A stretch of 64,000 nt of DNA from Mycobacterium sp. 4858 (GTDB taxonomy: Bacteria; Actinomycetota; Actinomycetes; Mycobacteriales; Mycobacteriaceae): assembly GCF_900240975.1 (NCBI RefSeq), contig NZ_LT968775.1, positions 744,001-808,000 on the forward strand. The letters run 5' to 3'. Made by a program: the position numbers and the translations under genes. The notes under the pieces are model-generated. The model ran no database searches, was not told the DNA's origin, and saw only the letters and a list, made by a program, of their open reading frames with translations. Positions 1 through 8,265 of the stretch are shown piece after piece; the first letter of the stretch is position 1, and the number at the start of each line of letters is the position of its first letter.

Positions 1-1
1 G

Positions 2-388
2 CCGGTCCATGCCGAGCTGCGTCCGGTCCAGGCCGGCGGTCCGCCCATCTGGATCGGCGGTGTCAGCGAGGCCGCGATGCGCCGGGTCGGCCGCCGCGGC
101 ACCGGCTGGCTGGGGGTCGAGGAGCTGCAGGACGAGTTCACCGACCACTTGTGGTCGATTGCGCGTCGTGCGGCGAAGGAGGCCGGCCGCGATCCCGACG
201 CGCTGAAGACGGCCATGCGGATCAACCTCGAACCGGGCACGTCGGTCGACTCGCTTGCCGGCAAGCTCAAGCGCCTGGCCGGGTCCGGCGTTGATGAGGC
301 GTTCGTGGACGCGTTCGCAGCGTTTCCCAGCCTTGACCAGACGCTTGACTTCGCGAGCCAGGTGATCGCGCACACCGGTCGGTTGTGA
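2..388 (+). CDS. LLM-class F420-dependent oxidoreductase, C-terminal fragment
   Basis: The reading frame is open from the window edge to the TGA at 386-388, so only the last 128 residues or so are visible. The stretch PPIWIGGVSEAAMRRVGR is the typical end of luciferase-like (LLM) TIM-barrel oxidoreductases that use coenzyme F420 in mycobacteria. It is followed by a helical tail with no further recognisable motif. The substrate cannot be told. The internal ATG at 77 is not the start, because family similarity continues upstream of it to the window edge. The neighbouring diacylglycerol kinase is convergent, so no operon is implied. Confidence 0.8.
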   Translation, partial: PVHAELRPVQAGGPPIWIGGVSEAAMRRVGRRGTGWLGVEELQDEFTDHLWSIARRAAKEAGRDPDALKTAMRINLEPGTSVDSLAGKLKRLAGSGVDEAFVDAFAAFPSLDQTLDFASQVIAHTGRL

Positions 389-436
389 CTCGTGGGAAAG
401 CTGGACGGCAAGATGGCTCGTAGCTGTGTGCCCAAA

Positions 437-1351
437 CTACGGCCGGGCCGGACGCAGGATCCGCAGCGCGCCGGGAACCGCGCTGATCTCCGCGGGAAGC
501 GAGCAGGCGAAGTCGCCGTCGGCGTAGACGTTGATCCCGGGGCACTCGACGTGGATCGAGCGGGCCCGCGTCGTGCTCACCTCGTCGAGGTCGATGTGGG
601 TGCCCTTCATCACGGTGGGGAACAGGCGCACCAGCTTCGTCCGCGACGCCGAGTGCACCATGGTGATGTCGAGCAGGCCATCGGTGGGATCGGCGTGCGG
701 GCAGATCAGCATGCCGCCGCCGTAGCTTCGCGTGTTGCCGAAGGCCGCCAGCGTGATGTCGTCATCGATCTCCCGCGTCCCGTCCAGCACCATGCGAAAC
801 GGCAAGAGCCGCAGTTGCGATAGTTCGGCGAGCATCGCCAGGTAGTAGCGCAGCCGCCCGTGCGGCCACGTCATCCGGTTGGCCCGGTCGGTCACCAGGG
901 AGTCGAATCCGGTGGCGGCGACGGTGCCGAACCATTTCTCGGAGCCGGTGCTGTCGCGAATCTTTCCCAGGTCGACGGTTTCGGCAAAGCCGTCGGCGAC
1001 GATGTCCGCTGCGGCTTCGGGATCCTTTGTGGGAAGGCCGAATTCGCGGGCGTGGTCGTTACCTGTCCCCGCCGCCACGATGCCGATCGGAACGTCGGTG
1101 CCCGCGAGCACCTGCAGCGCGTTGGAGACGACGCCGTCGCCGCCGGTCGCCATGACGGCGTCGGCACCCTTCTCCAGTGCCGCGCTCACCAGGTAGCGCG
1201 CGTCTTGTGCGTCGTCGCCGATGATCTCGACGACCTCCACGCCACGGTGGTGCAGCCGCGCGATCGCGCGCTCCGCCGCCCGGATCGCCGTGCCGTGTCC
1301 GGAGACGGGATTGGTCAGCGCGATCACCTTCGTGATCTCGCGCCGGCTCAT
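437..1351 (-). CDS. dagK: Diacylglycerol kinase family lipid kinase (Rv2252-like)
   Basis: Likely phosphorylates diacylglycerol (or another neutral lipid) with ATP at the cytoplasmic membrane, feeding phosphatidic acid into phospholipid and PIM synthesis. The 304 residues carry the DAGK catalytic signature: the nucleotide-binding glycine motif GGDG at residues 70-73 and GTGND at 95-99, preceded by a TNPVSGHG loop near residue 13. Its ATG overlaps the stop of the upstream flavoprotein gene by 4 bp (ATGA), so the two are almost certainly cotranscribed and translationally coupled. The length and neighbour match M. tuberculosis Rv2252. Lipid specificity is inferred from that orthologue, not seen here. 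Confidence 0.88.
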   Translation of the reverse strand: MSRREITKVIALTNPVSGHGTAIRAAERAIARLHHRGVEVVEIIGDDAQDARYLVSAALEKGADAVMATGGDGVVSNALQVLAGTDVPIGIVAAGTGNDHAREFGLPTKDPEAAADIVADGFAETVDLGKIRDSTGSEKWFGTVAATGFDSLVTDRANRMTWPHGRLRYYLAMLAELSQLRLLPFRMVLDGTREIDDDITLAAFGNTRSYGGGMLICPHADPTDGLLDITMVHSASRTKLVRLFPTVMKGTHIDLDEVSTTRARSIHVECPGINVYADGDFACSLPAEISAVPGALRILRPARP

Positions 1352-2958
1352 GGAATCAGCTTGCCGGGGTTGAGGATTCCGGCCGGGTCCAGGGTCGCCT
1401 TGACCGCGCGCAGGACATGCACCCCGAGCTCGCCGACCTCGTCACGCATCCACGGCCGGTGGTCGGCGCCGACCGCATGATGGTGGGTGATCGTCCCGCC
1501 GGTGGCCATGATCGCGTCGCAGGCGGCCGCTTTGGCGGCCCGCCATTGTTCGATCGGGTTGCCGCGCTGCCCGGCGACGACGGTGAAGTACAGCGACGCG
1601 CCGGTGGGGTAGACGTGCGAGATGTGACACATCACCAGCGCCGGCGTGCCGGTCTTCGCCAGTGCATCGGTAAGCGCTTGCGTCACAGCGGCTTTGAGCG
1701 CGGGAATATTGGACCAGTCGGTCGCGGTCTCGAGGGTCTCGCAGAGCGCACCGGCCGATAGCAGCGAATCGCGCAGATACGGTGCGCCGAACCGCCCGTG
1801 CTCCCACGCCCGCGCCGGCGCTTCACCCAGCGACGTTCCGCCCTGGGCCACCAGCAGCGAGCTGGTTTCGGCGTGCCGGCTTTCGACGTGTTCTTTGGTG
1901 CCCTCGAACACGGTGATGCCCAGGCAGCCGCCGGTGATCTGGCTTTCGCCAATGGACTCGGTGGTGGCCAGGTTGACCCCGGTCTCGGCCTCGTCGGAGA
2001 GCCGGATGACCGTGGAGCCGGTGGCCGTTTGCGTGACGGCGCGCAGCGCCGCGGCGCCGGTCTCGAAGTCGGGGAAGGACCACGCCTCATAGCGGGCGGC
2101 CTCCGGCGCCCGGTGCACGCGCAGCCGGACCCGCGTGATGACACCGAAGACGCCCTCCGACCCGATGAGCAGCTGACGCAGGTCGGGGCCCGCGGCGGAC
2201 TCGGGCGCGCGGCCCAGGTCCAGGGTGCCCACCGGCGTCACCACGCGCAGGCCGCGCACCATGTCGTTGAATCGGCCGTAGCCCGCCGAGTCCTGCCCGG
2301 ACGAGCGCGTCGCGGCGAAGCCACCGATCGTGGCGTATTCGAAGCTCTGCGGGAAATGCCCGAGCGAAAAGCCTTGGGCGCCAAGCATGCGCTCCGCATC
2401 CGGCCCGGTGACACCGGCTTCGAACACGGCCTGGCCGGACACCTCGTCGAGCGAGATCAGTCGATCGAGGCGGCGCAGGTCGAGGGCGACGATGGCGGGG
2501 AATTCACCGCGGATCGGATCCAGGCCGCCGACCACGCTGGTGCCGCCGCCGAACGGCACGACGGCGATGCGATGGTGCGAGCAGTAACGCAGGATCGTGG
2601 CGACTGCATCCTCGTCGCCGGGGAGCAGGATCGCGTCGGGCGCATCCTGCACCCCGGTGTCCCTGCGGCGCAGCAGGTCGAGCGTGGACTTGCCGCCGGC
2701 GTGCAGCAGCCGGTCCCGGTCGTCGGTGCGGCAGTAGGCGGCGCCGACGAGTTCGGCCAGCGCGTCGAGGTGCGCCTGCGGCAAGGCCGACGGCCGGAGG
2801 CGCACCGCGTCGGCTGCGAGTTCGGCCGCATCGGAATCCTCCACGCCGACAGCCTGTTTCAGCAGCGCCCGGATTCCCTCGGAGAGCGGCTTGGCCGCCG
2901 CGGGGTCACCCCACGCGTTCCACTTCATCGGGGGGACGAGGCCCTCGGGTTGCGTCAT
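1348..2958 (-). CDS. FAD-binding oxidase, alkyl-dihydroxyacetonephosphate synthase-like (Rv2251-like)
   Basis: A 536-residue flavoprotein of the VAO/PCMH (FAD_binding_4) family. The FAD-binding loop FGGGTSVVGG lies at about residues 136-145 and TIGGFAATRSSGQDSAGYG further on. The HHH triplet at about 492-494 matches the conserved histidine motif of alkyl-DHAP synthase, the enzyme that swaps an acyl for an alkyl group in ether lipids. Whether mycobacteria use it for ether lipids is unproven; it could be another D-2-hydroxyacid or aldehyde oxidase. It is first in the operon with dagK. Only 17 bp separate its ATG from that of the divergent TetR gene. Confidence 0.85.
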   Translation of the reverse strand: MTQPEGLVPPMKWNAWGDPAAAKPLSEGIRALLKQAVGVEDSDAAELAADAVRLRPSALPQAHLDALAELVGAAYCRTDDRDRLLHAGGKSTLDLLRRRDTGVQDAPDAILLPGDEDAVATILRYCSHHRIAVVPFGGGTSVVGGLDPIRGEFPAIVALDLRRLDRLISLDEVSGQAVFEAGVTGPDAERMLGAQGFSLGHFPQSFEYATIGGFAATRSSGQDSAGYGRFNDMVRGLRVVTPVGTLDLGRAPESAAGPDLRQLLIGSEGVFGVITRVRLRVHRAPEAARYEAWSFPDFETGAAALRAVTQTATGSTVIRLSDEAETGVNLATTESIGESQITGGCLGITVFEGTKEHVESRHAETSSLLVAQGGTSLGEAPARAWEHGRFGAPYLRDSLLSAGALCETLETATDWSNIPALKAAVTQALTDALAKTGTPALVMCHISHVYPTGASLYFTVVAGQRGNPIEQWRAAKAAACDAIMATGGTITHHHAVGADHRPWMRDEVGELGVHVLRAVKATLDPAGILNPGKLIP

Positions 2959-2995
2959 GCGTTACAGTATTACACATGCTGTCAATCAGTAACGC
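2959..2995. promoter_or_regulatory. Overlapping divergent leaderless promoters with a candidate TetR operator
   Basis: The 17 bp between two divergent ATGs (2958 on the minus strand, 2976 on the plus strand) hold TACAGT at 2963-2968, seven bases before the plus-strand ATG. TACTGT lies on the minus strand at 2969-2964, five bases before the minus-strand ATG. Both fit the TANNNT -10 element of leaderless mycobacterial mRNAs and they overlap almost fully. A perfect 7-bp inverted repeat GCGTTAC (2959-2965) / GTAACGC (2989-2995) flanks them and is a plausible binding site for the adjacent TetR protein. That role is inferred. Confidence 0.5.
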
Positions 2996-3551
2996 TCCGA
3001 CTGTGGCGGACACGGGGGAGCGCATCCTCGCGGCGGCAGCCAGCTGTGTGGTCGACTTCGGGGTGGACCGGGTCACCCTGGCCGAAATCGCCCGGCGCGC
3101 CGGCGTCAGCAGGCCCACGGTGTACCGCCGCTGGCCGGACACGAAATCGATCGTCGCGGCGCTGTTGACCCGGCACGTCAGCGAGGCGATGCGGGACGCG
3201 CCGCTGCTCGGTGATGACCGCGAATCCCTTGTGCGACAGATCGTTACGGTGGCCGACTTGCTACGACGGGACCGGCTCGTCATGTCGGTGCTGCACTCCG
3301 AGCTCGCGCCGATCTACATCACCGAACGCCTGGGGACCAGCCAGCACATGCTGATCGACGCCCTGGCCGCCCGGCTCGCAGTGGCCCAGCGCACCGGCAG
3401 CGTCCGCGCCGGTGACCCCGTCCAGATGGCCACGATGGTGTTGTTGATCGCCCAGTCCACCATTCAGTCGGCCCAGATCGTCGAACCGATCCTGGACGCC
3501 GACGCGCTTGCCGGCGAGCTCGCCTACTCGCTGAACGGATACCTGTCGTGA
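2976..3551 (+). CDS. TetR family transcriptional regulator (Rv2250c-like)
   Basis: 191 residues with an N-terminal helix-turn-helix at about 35-55 (LAEIARRAGVSRPTVYRRW), the standard TetR DNA-binding fold, and a variable C-terminal ligand domain. It sits between the glycerolipid flavoprotein/kinase operon (divergent) and glpD1, whose GTG overlaps its stop by 4 bp. It is therefore the likely local regulator of both transcripts and probably autoregulated through the 2959-2995 inverted repeat. The start at 2976 is chosen because a good -10 element lies exactly seven bases upstream, giving a leaderless message. The ligand is unknown. Confidence 0.85.
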   Translation: MLSISNAPTVADTGERILAAAASCVVDFGVDRVTLAEIARRAGVSRPTVYRRWPDTKSIVAALLTRHVSEAMRDAPLLGDDRESLVRQIVTVADLLRRDRLVMSVLHSELAPIYITERLGTSQHMLIDALAARLAVAQRTGSVRAGDPVQMATMVLLIAQSTIQSAQIVEPILDADALAGELAYSLNGYLS

Positions 3552-5092
3552 TACCCGATCCCACCGCGCTGAACGCCGCCCGCCGCGCGGCCGATCTCGC
3601 GGCCCTGGCCGAGGGCGAGCCGCTGGACGTCGTCGTGATCGGCGGCGGCATCACCGGCGCCGGCATCGCACTGGATGCCGCCTCACGGGGCCTGCGGGTC
3701 GCGTTGGTGGAAAAGCACGACCTGGCCTTCGGCACCAGCCGCTGGAGCTCCAAGCTCGTCCACGGCGGGCTGCGCTACCTGGCCACCGGCAACGTGGGCA
3801 TCGCCCGGCGCAGCGCCGTCGAGCGCGGAATCCTCATGAGCCGCAACGCCCCCCATCTCGTTCGCGCGATGCCGCAACTGGTTCCGCTGCTGCCGTCCAT
3901 GAGCCGGGGCAAACGCGCCCTGGTGCGCGCCGGGTTCCTGGCCGGCGACGCGCTGCGGATGCTGGCGGGAACGCCGTCGTCGATCCTGCCCCGGTCGCGC
4001 CGAGTCGGCCCGGACCGCGTCGCGCAGATGGCGCCGACCGTGCGACGCGAGGGCCTGGACGGGGGTCTGCTGGCCTATGACGGGCAGCTGATCGACGACG
4101 CCCGGCTGGTCACCGCGGTCGCTCGCACCGCCGCGCAGCACGGCGCCCGGATCCTGACCTACGTGGCGGCGTCGAAGGCGGCCGGAAGCAGGGTGCGGTT
4201 GACCGACCAGCGCACTGGGGAGTCGTTCGACGTCTCGGCGCCGGCGGTCATCAACGCGGCCGGGGTGTGGGCCGCCGAGATCGACGGCCTGTTGCGGCTG
4301 CGGCCCAGTCGCGGCACGCATCTGGTGTTCGATGCCGGCGCCTTCGGCAATCCCACTGCGGCGCTGACCATCCCGATTCCGGGCGAGCTCAACCGGTTCG
4401 TGTTCGCCATGCCCGAGCAGCTGGGCCGGGTCTACCTGGGGCTGACCGACGAAGCGGCGCCCGGCCCGATCCCGGACGTGCCCACCCCGTCGGCAGAGGA
4501 GGTCGCGTTCCTGCTCGACACGGTCAACACCGCGTTGGGGGTGGCGCTCGGCCCGGCCGACGTCATCGGCGCCTACGCGGGGCTGCGGCCGCTCATCGAC
4601 ACCGGCGAGGGCCGCACCGCCGACGTCTCGCGCGAGCACGCCGTCGTGGAGTCGGCGTCCGGGATCATCAGCGTGATCGGCGGCAAGCTCACGGAATACC
4701 GCTACATGGCGCAGGACGTGCTGGATCGCGCCGCCAGCGTCCGGCACCTGCGCGCCGCAAAGTGCCGGACGCACGACCTGCCGCTGATCGGCGCGCCCGC
4801 CAACCCGGGATCGGTCGGCCCGGGCTCGGTTGCCGGGTTGCCCGCGTCGCTGGTGCGGCGGTACGGCGCCGAGGCGGCCAAGGTCGTCGCCACCGCCTCC
4901 TGCAAGCGCCCGACGGAACTGGTGGGCGAGGGCATCGACGTCACCCGGGCGGAATTCGAGTACGCGATCACCCACGAGGGCGCCCTGGACGCCGCCGACG
5001 TCCTGGATCGGCGCACCCGCATCGGCTTGGTGGAATCCGACCGCGAGCGGGTGGCCGCGGTGGCCGAGGAGTTCGTGGAGCGGTTCGGCTAG
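3548..5092 (+). CDS. glpD1: Glycerol-3-phosphate dehydrogenase, FAD-dependent
   Basis: Oxidises sn-glycerol-3-phosphate to dihydroxyacetone phosphate at the membrane and passes electrons to the quinone pool. Its 514 residues are close to the usual length. The FAD dinucleotide fold GGGITGAG lies at about residues 32-39. The family block around TSRWSSKLVHGGLRYL follows near residue 64, and IGGKLTEYRYMAQ near the C-terminal domain. The GTG start overlaps the stop of the TetR gene (GTGA), so the regulator and this gene form one transcription unit. With the alkyl-DHAP-synthase-like gene and diacylglycerol kinase next door it suggests a glycerolipid module around the DHAP/G3P node. Confidence 0.92.
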   Translation: MIPDPTALNAARRAADLAALAEGEPLDVVVIGGGITGAGIALDAASRGLRVALVEKHDLAFGTSRWSSKLVHGGLRYLATGNVGIARRSAVERGILMSRNAPHLVRAMPQLVPLLPSMSRGKRALVRAGFLAGDALRMLAGTPSSILPRSRRVGPDRVAQMAPTVRREGLDGGLLAYDGQLIDDARLVTAVARTAAQHGARILTYVAASKAAGSRVRLTDQRTGESFDVSAPAVINAAGVWAAEIDGLLRLRPSRGTHLVFDAGAFGNPTAALTIPIPGELNRFVFAMPEQLGRVYLGLTDEAAPGPIPDVPTPSAEEVAFLLDTVNTALGVALGPADVIGAYAGLRPLIDTGEGRTADVSREHAVVESASGIISVIGGKLTEYRYMAQDVLDRAASVRHLRAAKCRTHDLPLIGAPANPGSVGPGSVAGLPASLVRRYGAEAAKVVATASCKRPTELVGEGIDVTRAEFEYAITHEGALDAADVLDRRTRIGLVESDRERVAAVAEEFVERFG

Positions 5093-5129
5093 GGCGCCAG
5101 GCTCCTTTCGATTCTGACTGTAAATATCG

Positions 5130-5153
5130 AATGGTAGTTACTATCATTTTGTC
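5130..5153 (+). promoter_or_regulatory. Leaderless promoter with overlapping operator-like palindrome
   Basis: AATGGTAG (5130-5137), spacer TTA, CTATCATT (5141-5148) form an inverted repeat with 7 of 8 matching pairs. The TATCAT at 5142-5147 is a TANNNT -10 element ending six bases before the ATG at 5154, so the transcript is probably leaderless. A repressor bound to the palindrome would cover the -10 element. No regulator gene adjoins the monooxygenase directly; the nearest is the TetR at 2976-3551. Confidence 0.45.
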
Positions 5154-6704
5154 ATGACCACTACCACGCGCGTTCCCGTACTCATCGTCGGCGCCGGCGC
5201 CGGCGGCCTCGCCACCTCCGCATTGCTCGCCAGGCATGGGGTGCGTTCGCTGCTGGTCGAGAAGCGGCATGAGGTCTTCATCTATCCGAAGGCCCGCAAC
5301 CTGAGCTTTCGCAGCCTGGAAATCCTGCGTGGCCTCGGTCTCAGCGACCAGGTACACGCGGTGGCCGACCATGTCTCGGCCCTGATGGTCAGGCCCGCGC
5401 TCAACAGCCCCGAGGAGAAGCTGGCCATCGACGTCAACGCGGTCTTCGCGGGACTCGACGCGCTGAGCCCGGAGCCCGCGGCGCAGTACTGTCCGCAGAG
5501 CAGGCTGGAGCCGATCCTGCTCGCCGAAACGCGCCGACGGGGAAGCGAGGTGCGGTACGGGACGGAAGTGGTGTCGCTCGAGCAGGACGGGGCCGGCGTC
5601 ACCGCGGCGGTCCGCGACCGGGATTCGGGGGAGCCGGAGACCATCCGCGCCGACTACCTCGTCGGCGCCGACGGCGCGCACAGCCCGATCCGAAACTGGC
5701 TGGGCATCACCACATCCGGCTACGGCGCACTGCCGATCTACGTCGTGTTCATCTACTTCCGGGCGCCCTGGACGAAGTTCGTCTCGCACCTGGCCGACGG
5801 CGATGGCGTGCAGGTCAAGAACGCCGACGTCGACGGCATCTTCCTGCTGGTCGAGGGCGACCTGGGCATGTTCATCACCATGTATTTCCCGGGCAGCGGC
5901 GAAACGGCGGACCAGTTCACCCCGCAGCGGTGCCGCGATGTGCTCACCAAGGCGTTCGGCGAGCCGATCGACATCGACGTCATCGAGGTCGCGGCGTGGC
6001 AGCCCTACGAGCAGGTCGCCGACCAATTCCAATGCGGCCGCGCCTTTCTCGTCGGCGATTCGGCGCACACCATGCCGCCGTTCAAGGCCGGGGGAGCCAA
6101 CACCGCGATTCAGAGTGCCCACAACTTGGCATGGAAGCTCGCCGCCGTGCTGGACGGGACCGCAGGTCCGGCGCTGCTGGAGACCTACCACGCCGAACGC
6201 CACCCGGTGGGGCGATTCGCGGCGCGCCAGTCGCTGACCGGCCCGACGCTTGCGGTGCTCCCCTTGGGCGACGACCGCCCGCAGCTGCCGGCCGACGAAG
6301 AGTGCTCGATGTTCGAATTGCTCATCGGATACCGCTACCACTCGGCGGCCATTGTGAACGGGCAGGGGGAGCCTGACACGGTGCAACTGGTCTCGGAGTT
6401 GCGCGCCCAGCCCGGCACCCGGGTGCCGCACGTGTGGGTGCGCGACGGTGTCTCGACGCTGGACCTGCTGGGCCCGGGATTCACGGTGCTCACCGGCGAC
6501 GAGCGCTGGTGTGCCGCCGCGGCTTCGGTGTCGGTGGCCGCGCAGCGCGTCTACAGCGACGAGTGGGCGGCGGCCACCGGGCTCGGTCCTTCCGGCGCCC
6601 TGCTGGTTCGCCCCGACGATTTCGTCGGCTGGCGCTGTGACGCGCTACCCGCAAATCCGGAAGGCGAACTGCGGCAGGCGCTTACGACGATCCTGGGCCG
6701 CTGA
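5154..6704 (+). CDS. FAD-dependent aromatic monooxygenase (PheA/TfdB family)
   Basis: A 516-residue class A flavoprotein hydroxylase. The Rossmann glycine motif GAGAGGL begins near residue 13. The second FAD motif GDSAHTMPP lies near 301-309, followed by the typical GGANTAIQSAHNLAWKL stretch, and there is a thioredoxin-like C-terminal tail. Enzymes of this type hydroxylate phenols, polyketides or rifamycin-like aromatics with NAD(P)H and oxygen. The substrate cannot be deduced. It is transcribed alone: upstream is a leaderless promoter with a palindrome, and downstream a large inverted repeat separates it from the convergent accD6. It is not part of the M. tuberculosis Rv2247-Rv2249c order as I recall it, so it may be an accessory insertion. 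Confidence 0.85.
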   Translation: MTTTTRVPVLIVGAGAGGLATSALLARHGVRSLLVEKRHEVFIYPKARNLSFRSLEILRGLGLSDQVHAVADHVSALMVRPALNSPEEKLAIDVNAVFAGLDALSPEPAAQYCPQSRLEPILLAETRRRGSEVRYGTEVVSLEQDGAGVTAAVRDRDSGEPETIRADYLVGADGAHSPIRNWLGITTSGYGALPIYVVFIYFRAPWTKFVSHLADGDGVQVKNADVDGIFLLVEGDLGMFITMYFPGSGETADQFTPQRCRDVLTKAFGEPIDIDVIEVAAWQPYEQVADQFQCGRAFLVGDSAHTMPPFKAGGANTAIQSAHNLAWKLAAVLDGTAGPALLETYHAERHPVGRFAARQSLTGPTLAVLPLGDDRPQLPADEECSMFELLIGYRYHSAAIVNGQGEPDTVQLVSELRAQPGTRVPHVWVRDGVSTLDLLGPGFTVLTGDERWCAAAASVSVAAQRVYSDEWAAATGLGPSGALLVRPDDFVGWRCDALPANPEGELRQALTTILGR

Positions 6705-6710
6705 GGACTC

Positions 6711-6770
6711 CGCGAGCGTAACCACACTGCGATTTCAGACCCGATTTTTCGCAGTACGGTTACGCTCGCG
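6711..6770. repeat. 60-bp palindromic element, copy 1 (bidirectional terminator-like)
   Basis: CGCGAGCGTAACCACACTGCGA (arm 6711-6732) pairs with the arm at 6749-6770 at 20 of 22 positions around a 16-base loop containing CCCGATTTT. It lies between the convergent monooxygenase and accD6 stops, where a bidirectional terminator would be expected. The same design, including the outer arm CGCGAGCGTAAC and the loop, recurs at 18487-18546, so it is a dispersed repeat and not a private terminator. Confidence 0.75.
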
Positions 6771-6796
6771 AGCGCACGAAGTTCGAGCGTAAGAAA

Positions 6797-8218
6797 TTAC
6801 AGCGGGATGTTCTTGTGGCGTCCACGGCGCGCCGGCGCCTGGGCCAGCGCCTCGGTGAGCTTGCTGCGGGTGTGCGAGGGGTCGATCTTTTCGTCGACCA
6901 CACCGATCTCGATGGCGCTGTCCACACCACCGGCGATCTTCTCGTGCTCGGCCGCCAACTCGTCGTGCAGCGCCTCGCGCTCGTGATCGGCCGCGGCGGC
7001 CAGCTTCTTCTTGTGCAGGATGCCGACGGCGGCCTTCGCGCCCATCACGGCCACCTCGGCGTCCGGCCAGGCGTACACCTTGGTCGCGTTGAGCGACCGG
7101 GAGTTCATCGCGATGTAGGCCCCGCCGTAGGTCTTTCGGGTGACCAGCGTGACGCGCGGAACCGTGCACTCGCCGAAGGCGTGCAGCAGCTTCGCGCCGC
7201 GGCGCACCACGCCGCCCCACTCCTGGTCGACACCGGGCAGGTAGCCCGGCACGTCCACGACCACCACCAGCGGGATGCCGAACGCGTCGCAGAGCCGCAC
7301 GAAACGCGCTGCCTTCTCGGCGCTTTCGGAGTTCAGGCAGCCGCCCAGCCGCAGCGGGTTGTTCGCCAGCACGCCGACCGTCCGGCCGGACAGCCGACCC
7401 AGGCCGATCACCATCGACGGCGCCCAGTTGGCCTGGAACTCGTCGAACGGGGTCTCGTCGTCCAGGATCGCGGTCACGATCGGACGCACGTCGTAGGCAC
7501 GCCGCGACGATTCCGGCAGCAGCGCGTGGATGTCGGTGTCACCCGCTTCGGCCTTGGTGCGGTCGAAATGCCCCTGCTGGCAGAACAACCCGACCAGGCG
7601 ACGACCGCGCTCGTAAGCATCGAGCTCGTCGTCGGCGACAATGTGGCACACCCCGGACTTCTTGTGGTGGGTCTCCGGGCCACCGAGGGACGCCATGTCG
7701 ACGTCCTCACCGGTGACGCTGCGCACCACGTCGGGCCCGGTGACGAACACCCGGCTCTCGGGCGCCATCACGATGACGTCGGTCAGCGCGGGGCCGTAGG
7801 CGGCGCCGCCGGCCGCGAAACCGACGACCACCGAGATCTGCGGGACGTATCCCGACGCGCGGATCATCGCCTCGAACACCGTCCCGACCGCGTGCAGCGC
7901 CTTGACGCCCTCGGCCAGCCGGGCCCCGCCGGAGTGCCAGATACCGACGATCGGGCTCTGTTCCTCGATGGCGGTGTCGTAGGCGTTGACGATGTGCGCG
8001 CAGCCCTCGACGCCCATGGCGCCGCCCATCACCGTTCCGTCGGTGCAGAACGCGATGGTGCGCACACCGTTGACGGTGCCCGACGCCGACAGCACCCCGG
8101 AGCGGTCACGCTCGTGCAGCAGCTCGACGCTGCCCTCGTCGAAGAAGTTGCTCAGACGCAGCAACGGGTCCCTGGGGTCGAGCGACTCGCCGACCGACGC
8201 GGGGGCCATGATTGTCAT
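6797..8218 (-). CDS. accD6: Acetyl/propionyl-CoA carboxylase beta subunit AccD6
   Basis: Carboxyltransferase subunit that carboxylates acetyl-CoA to malonyl-CoA for FAS-I/FAS-II. Its 473 residues equal the M. tuberculosis orthologue, with the crotonase-like double domain. GIWHSGGARLAEGV and VVVGFAAGGAAYGPAL mark the N-terminal CoA and oxyanion region; TYGGAYIAMNSRSLNA and the tail RRGRHKNIPL the C-terminal one. It is last in the FAS-II operon after kasB, 47 bp downstream of it. The start at 8218 (MTIMAPAS) follows the orthologue; an ATG nine bases inside is possible. Confidence 0.97.
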   Translation of the reverse strand: MTIMAPASVGESLDPRDPLLRLSNFFDEGSVELLHERDRSGVLSASGTVNGVRTIAFCTDGTVMGGAMGVEGCAHIVNAYDTAIEEQSPIVGIWHSGGARLAEGVKALHAVGTVFEAMIRASGYVPQISVVVGFAAGGAAYGPALTDVIVMAPESRVFVTGPDVVRSVTGEDVDMASLGGPETHHKKSGVCHIVADDELDAYERGRRLVGLFCQQGHFDRTKAEAGDTDIHALLPESSRRAYDVRPIVTAILDDETPFDEFQANWAPSMVIGLGRLSGRTVGVLANNPLRLGGCLNSESAEKAARFVRLCDAFGIPLVVVVDVPGYLPGVDQEWGGVVRRGAKLLHAFGECTVPRVTLVTRKTYGGAYIAMNSRSLNATKVYAWPDAEVAVMGAKAAVGILHKKKLAAAADHEREALHDELAAEHEKIAGGVDSAIEIGVVDEKIDPSHTRSKLTEALAQAPARRGRHKNIPL

Positions 8219-8265
8219 CGCAAGGTCTCCTGTTCTCCGGTGTGCTCTCGGTTGAGAAGCGGTGA

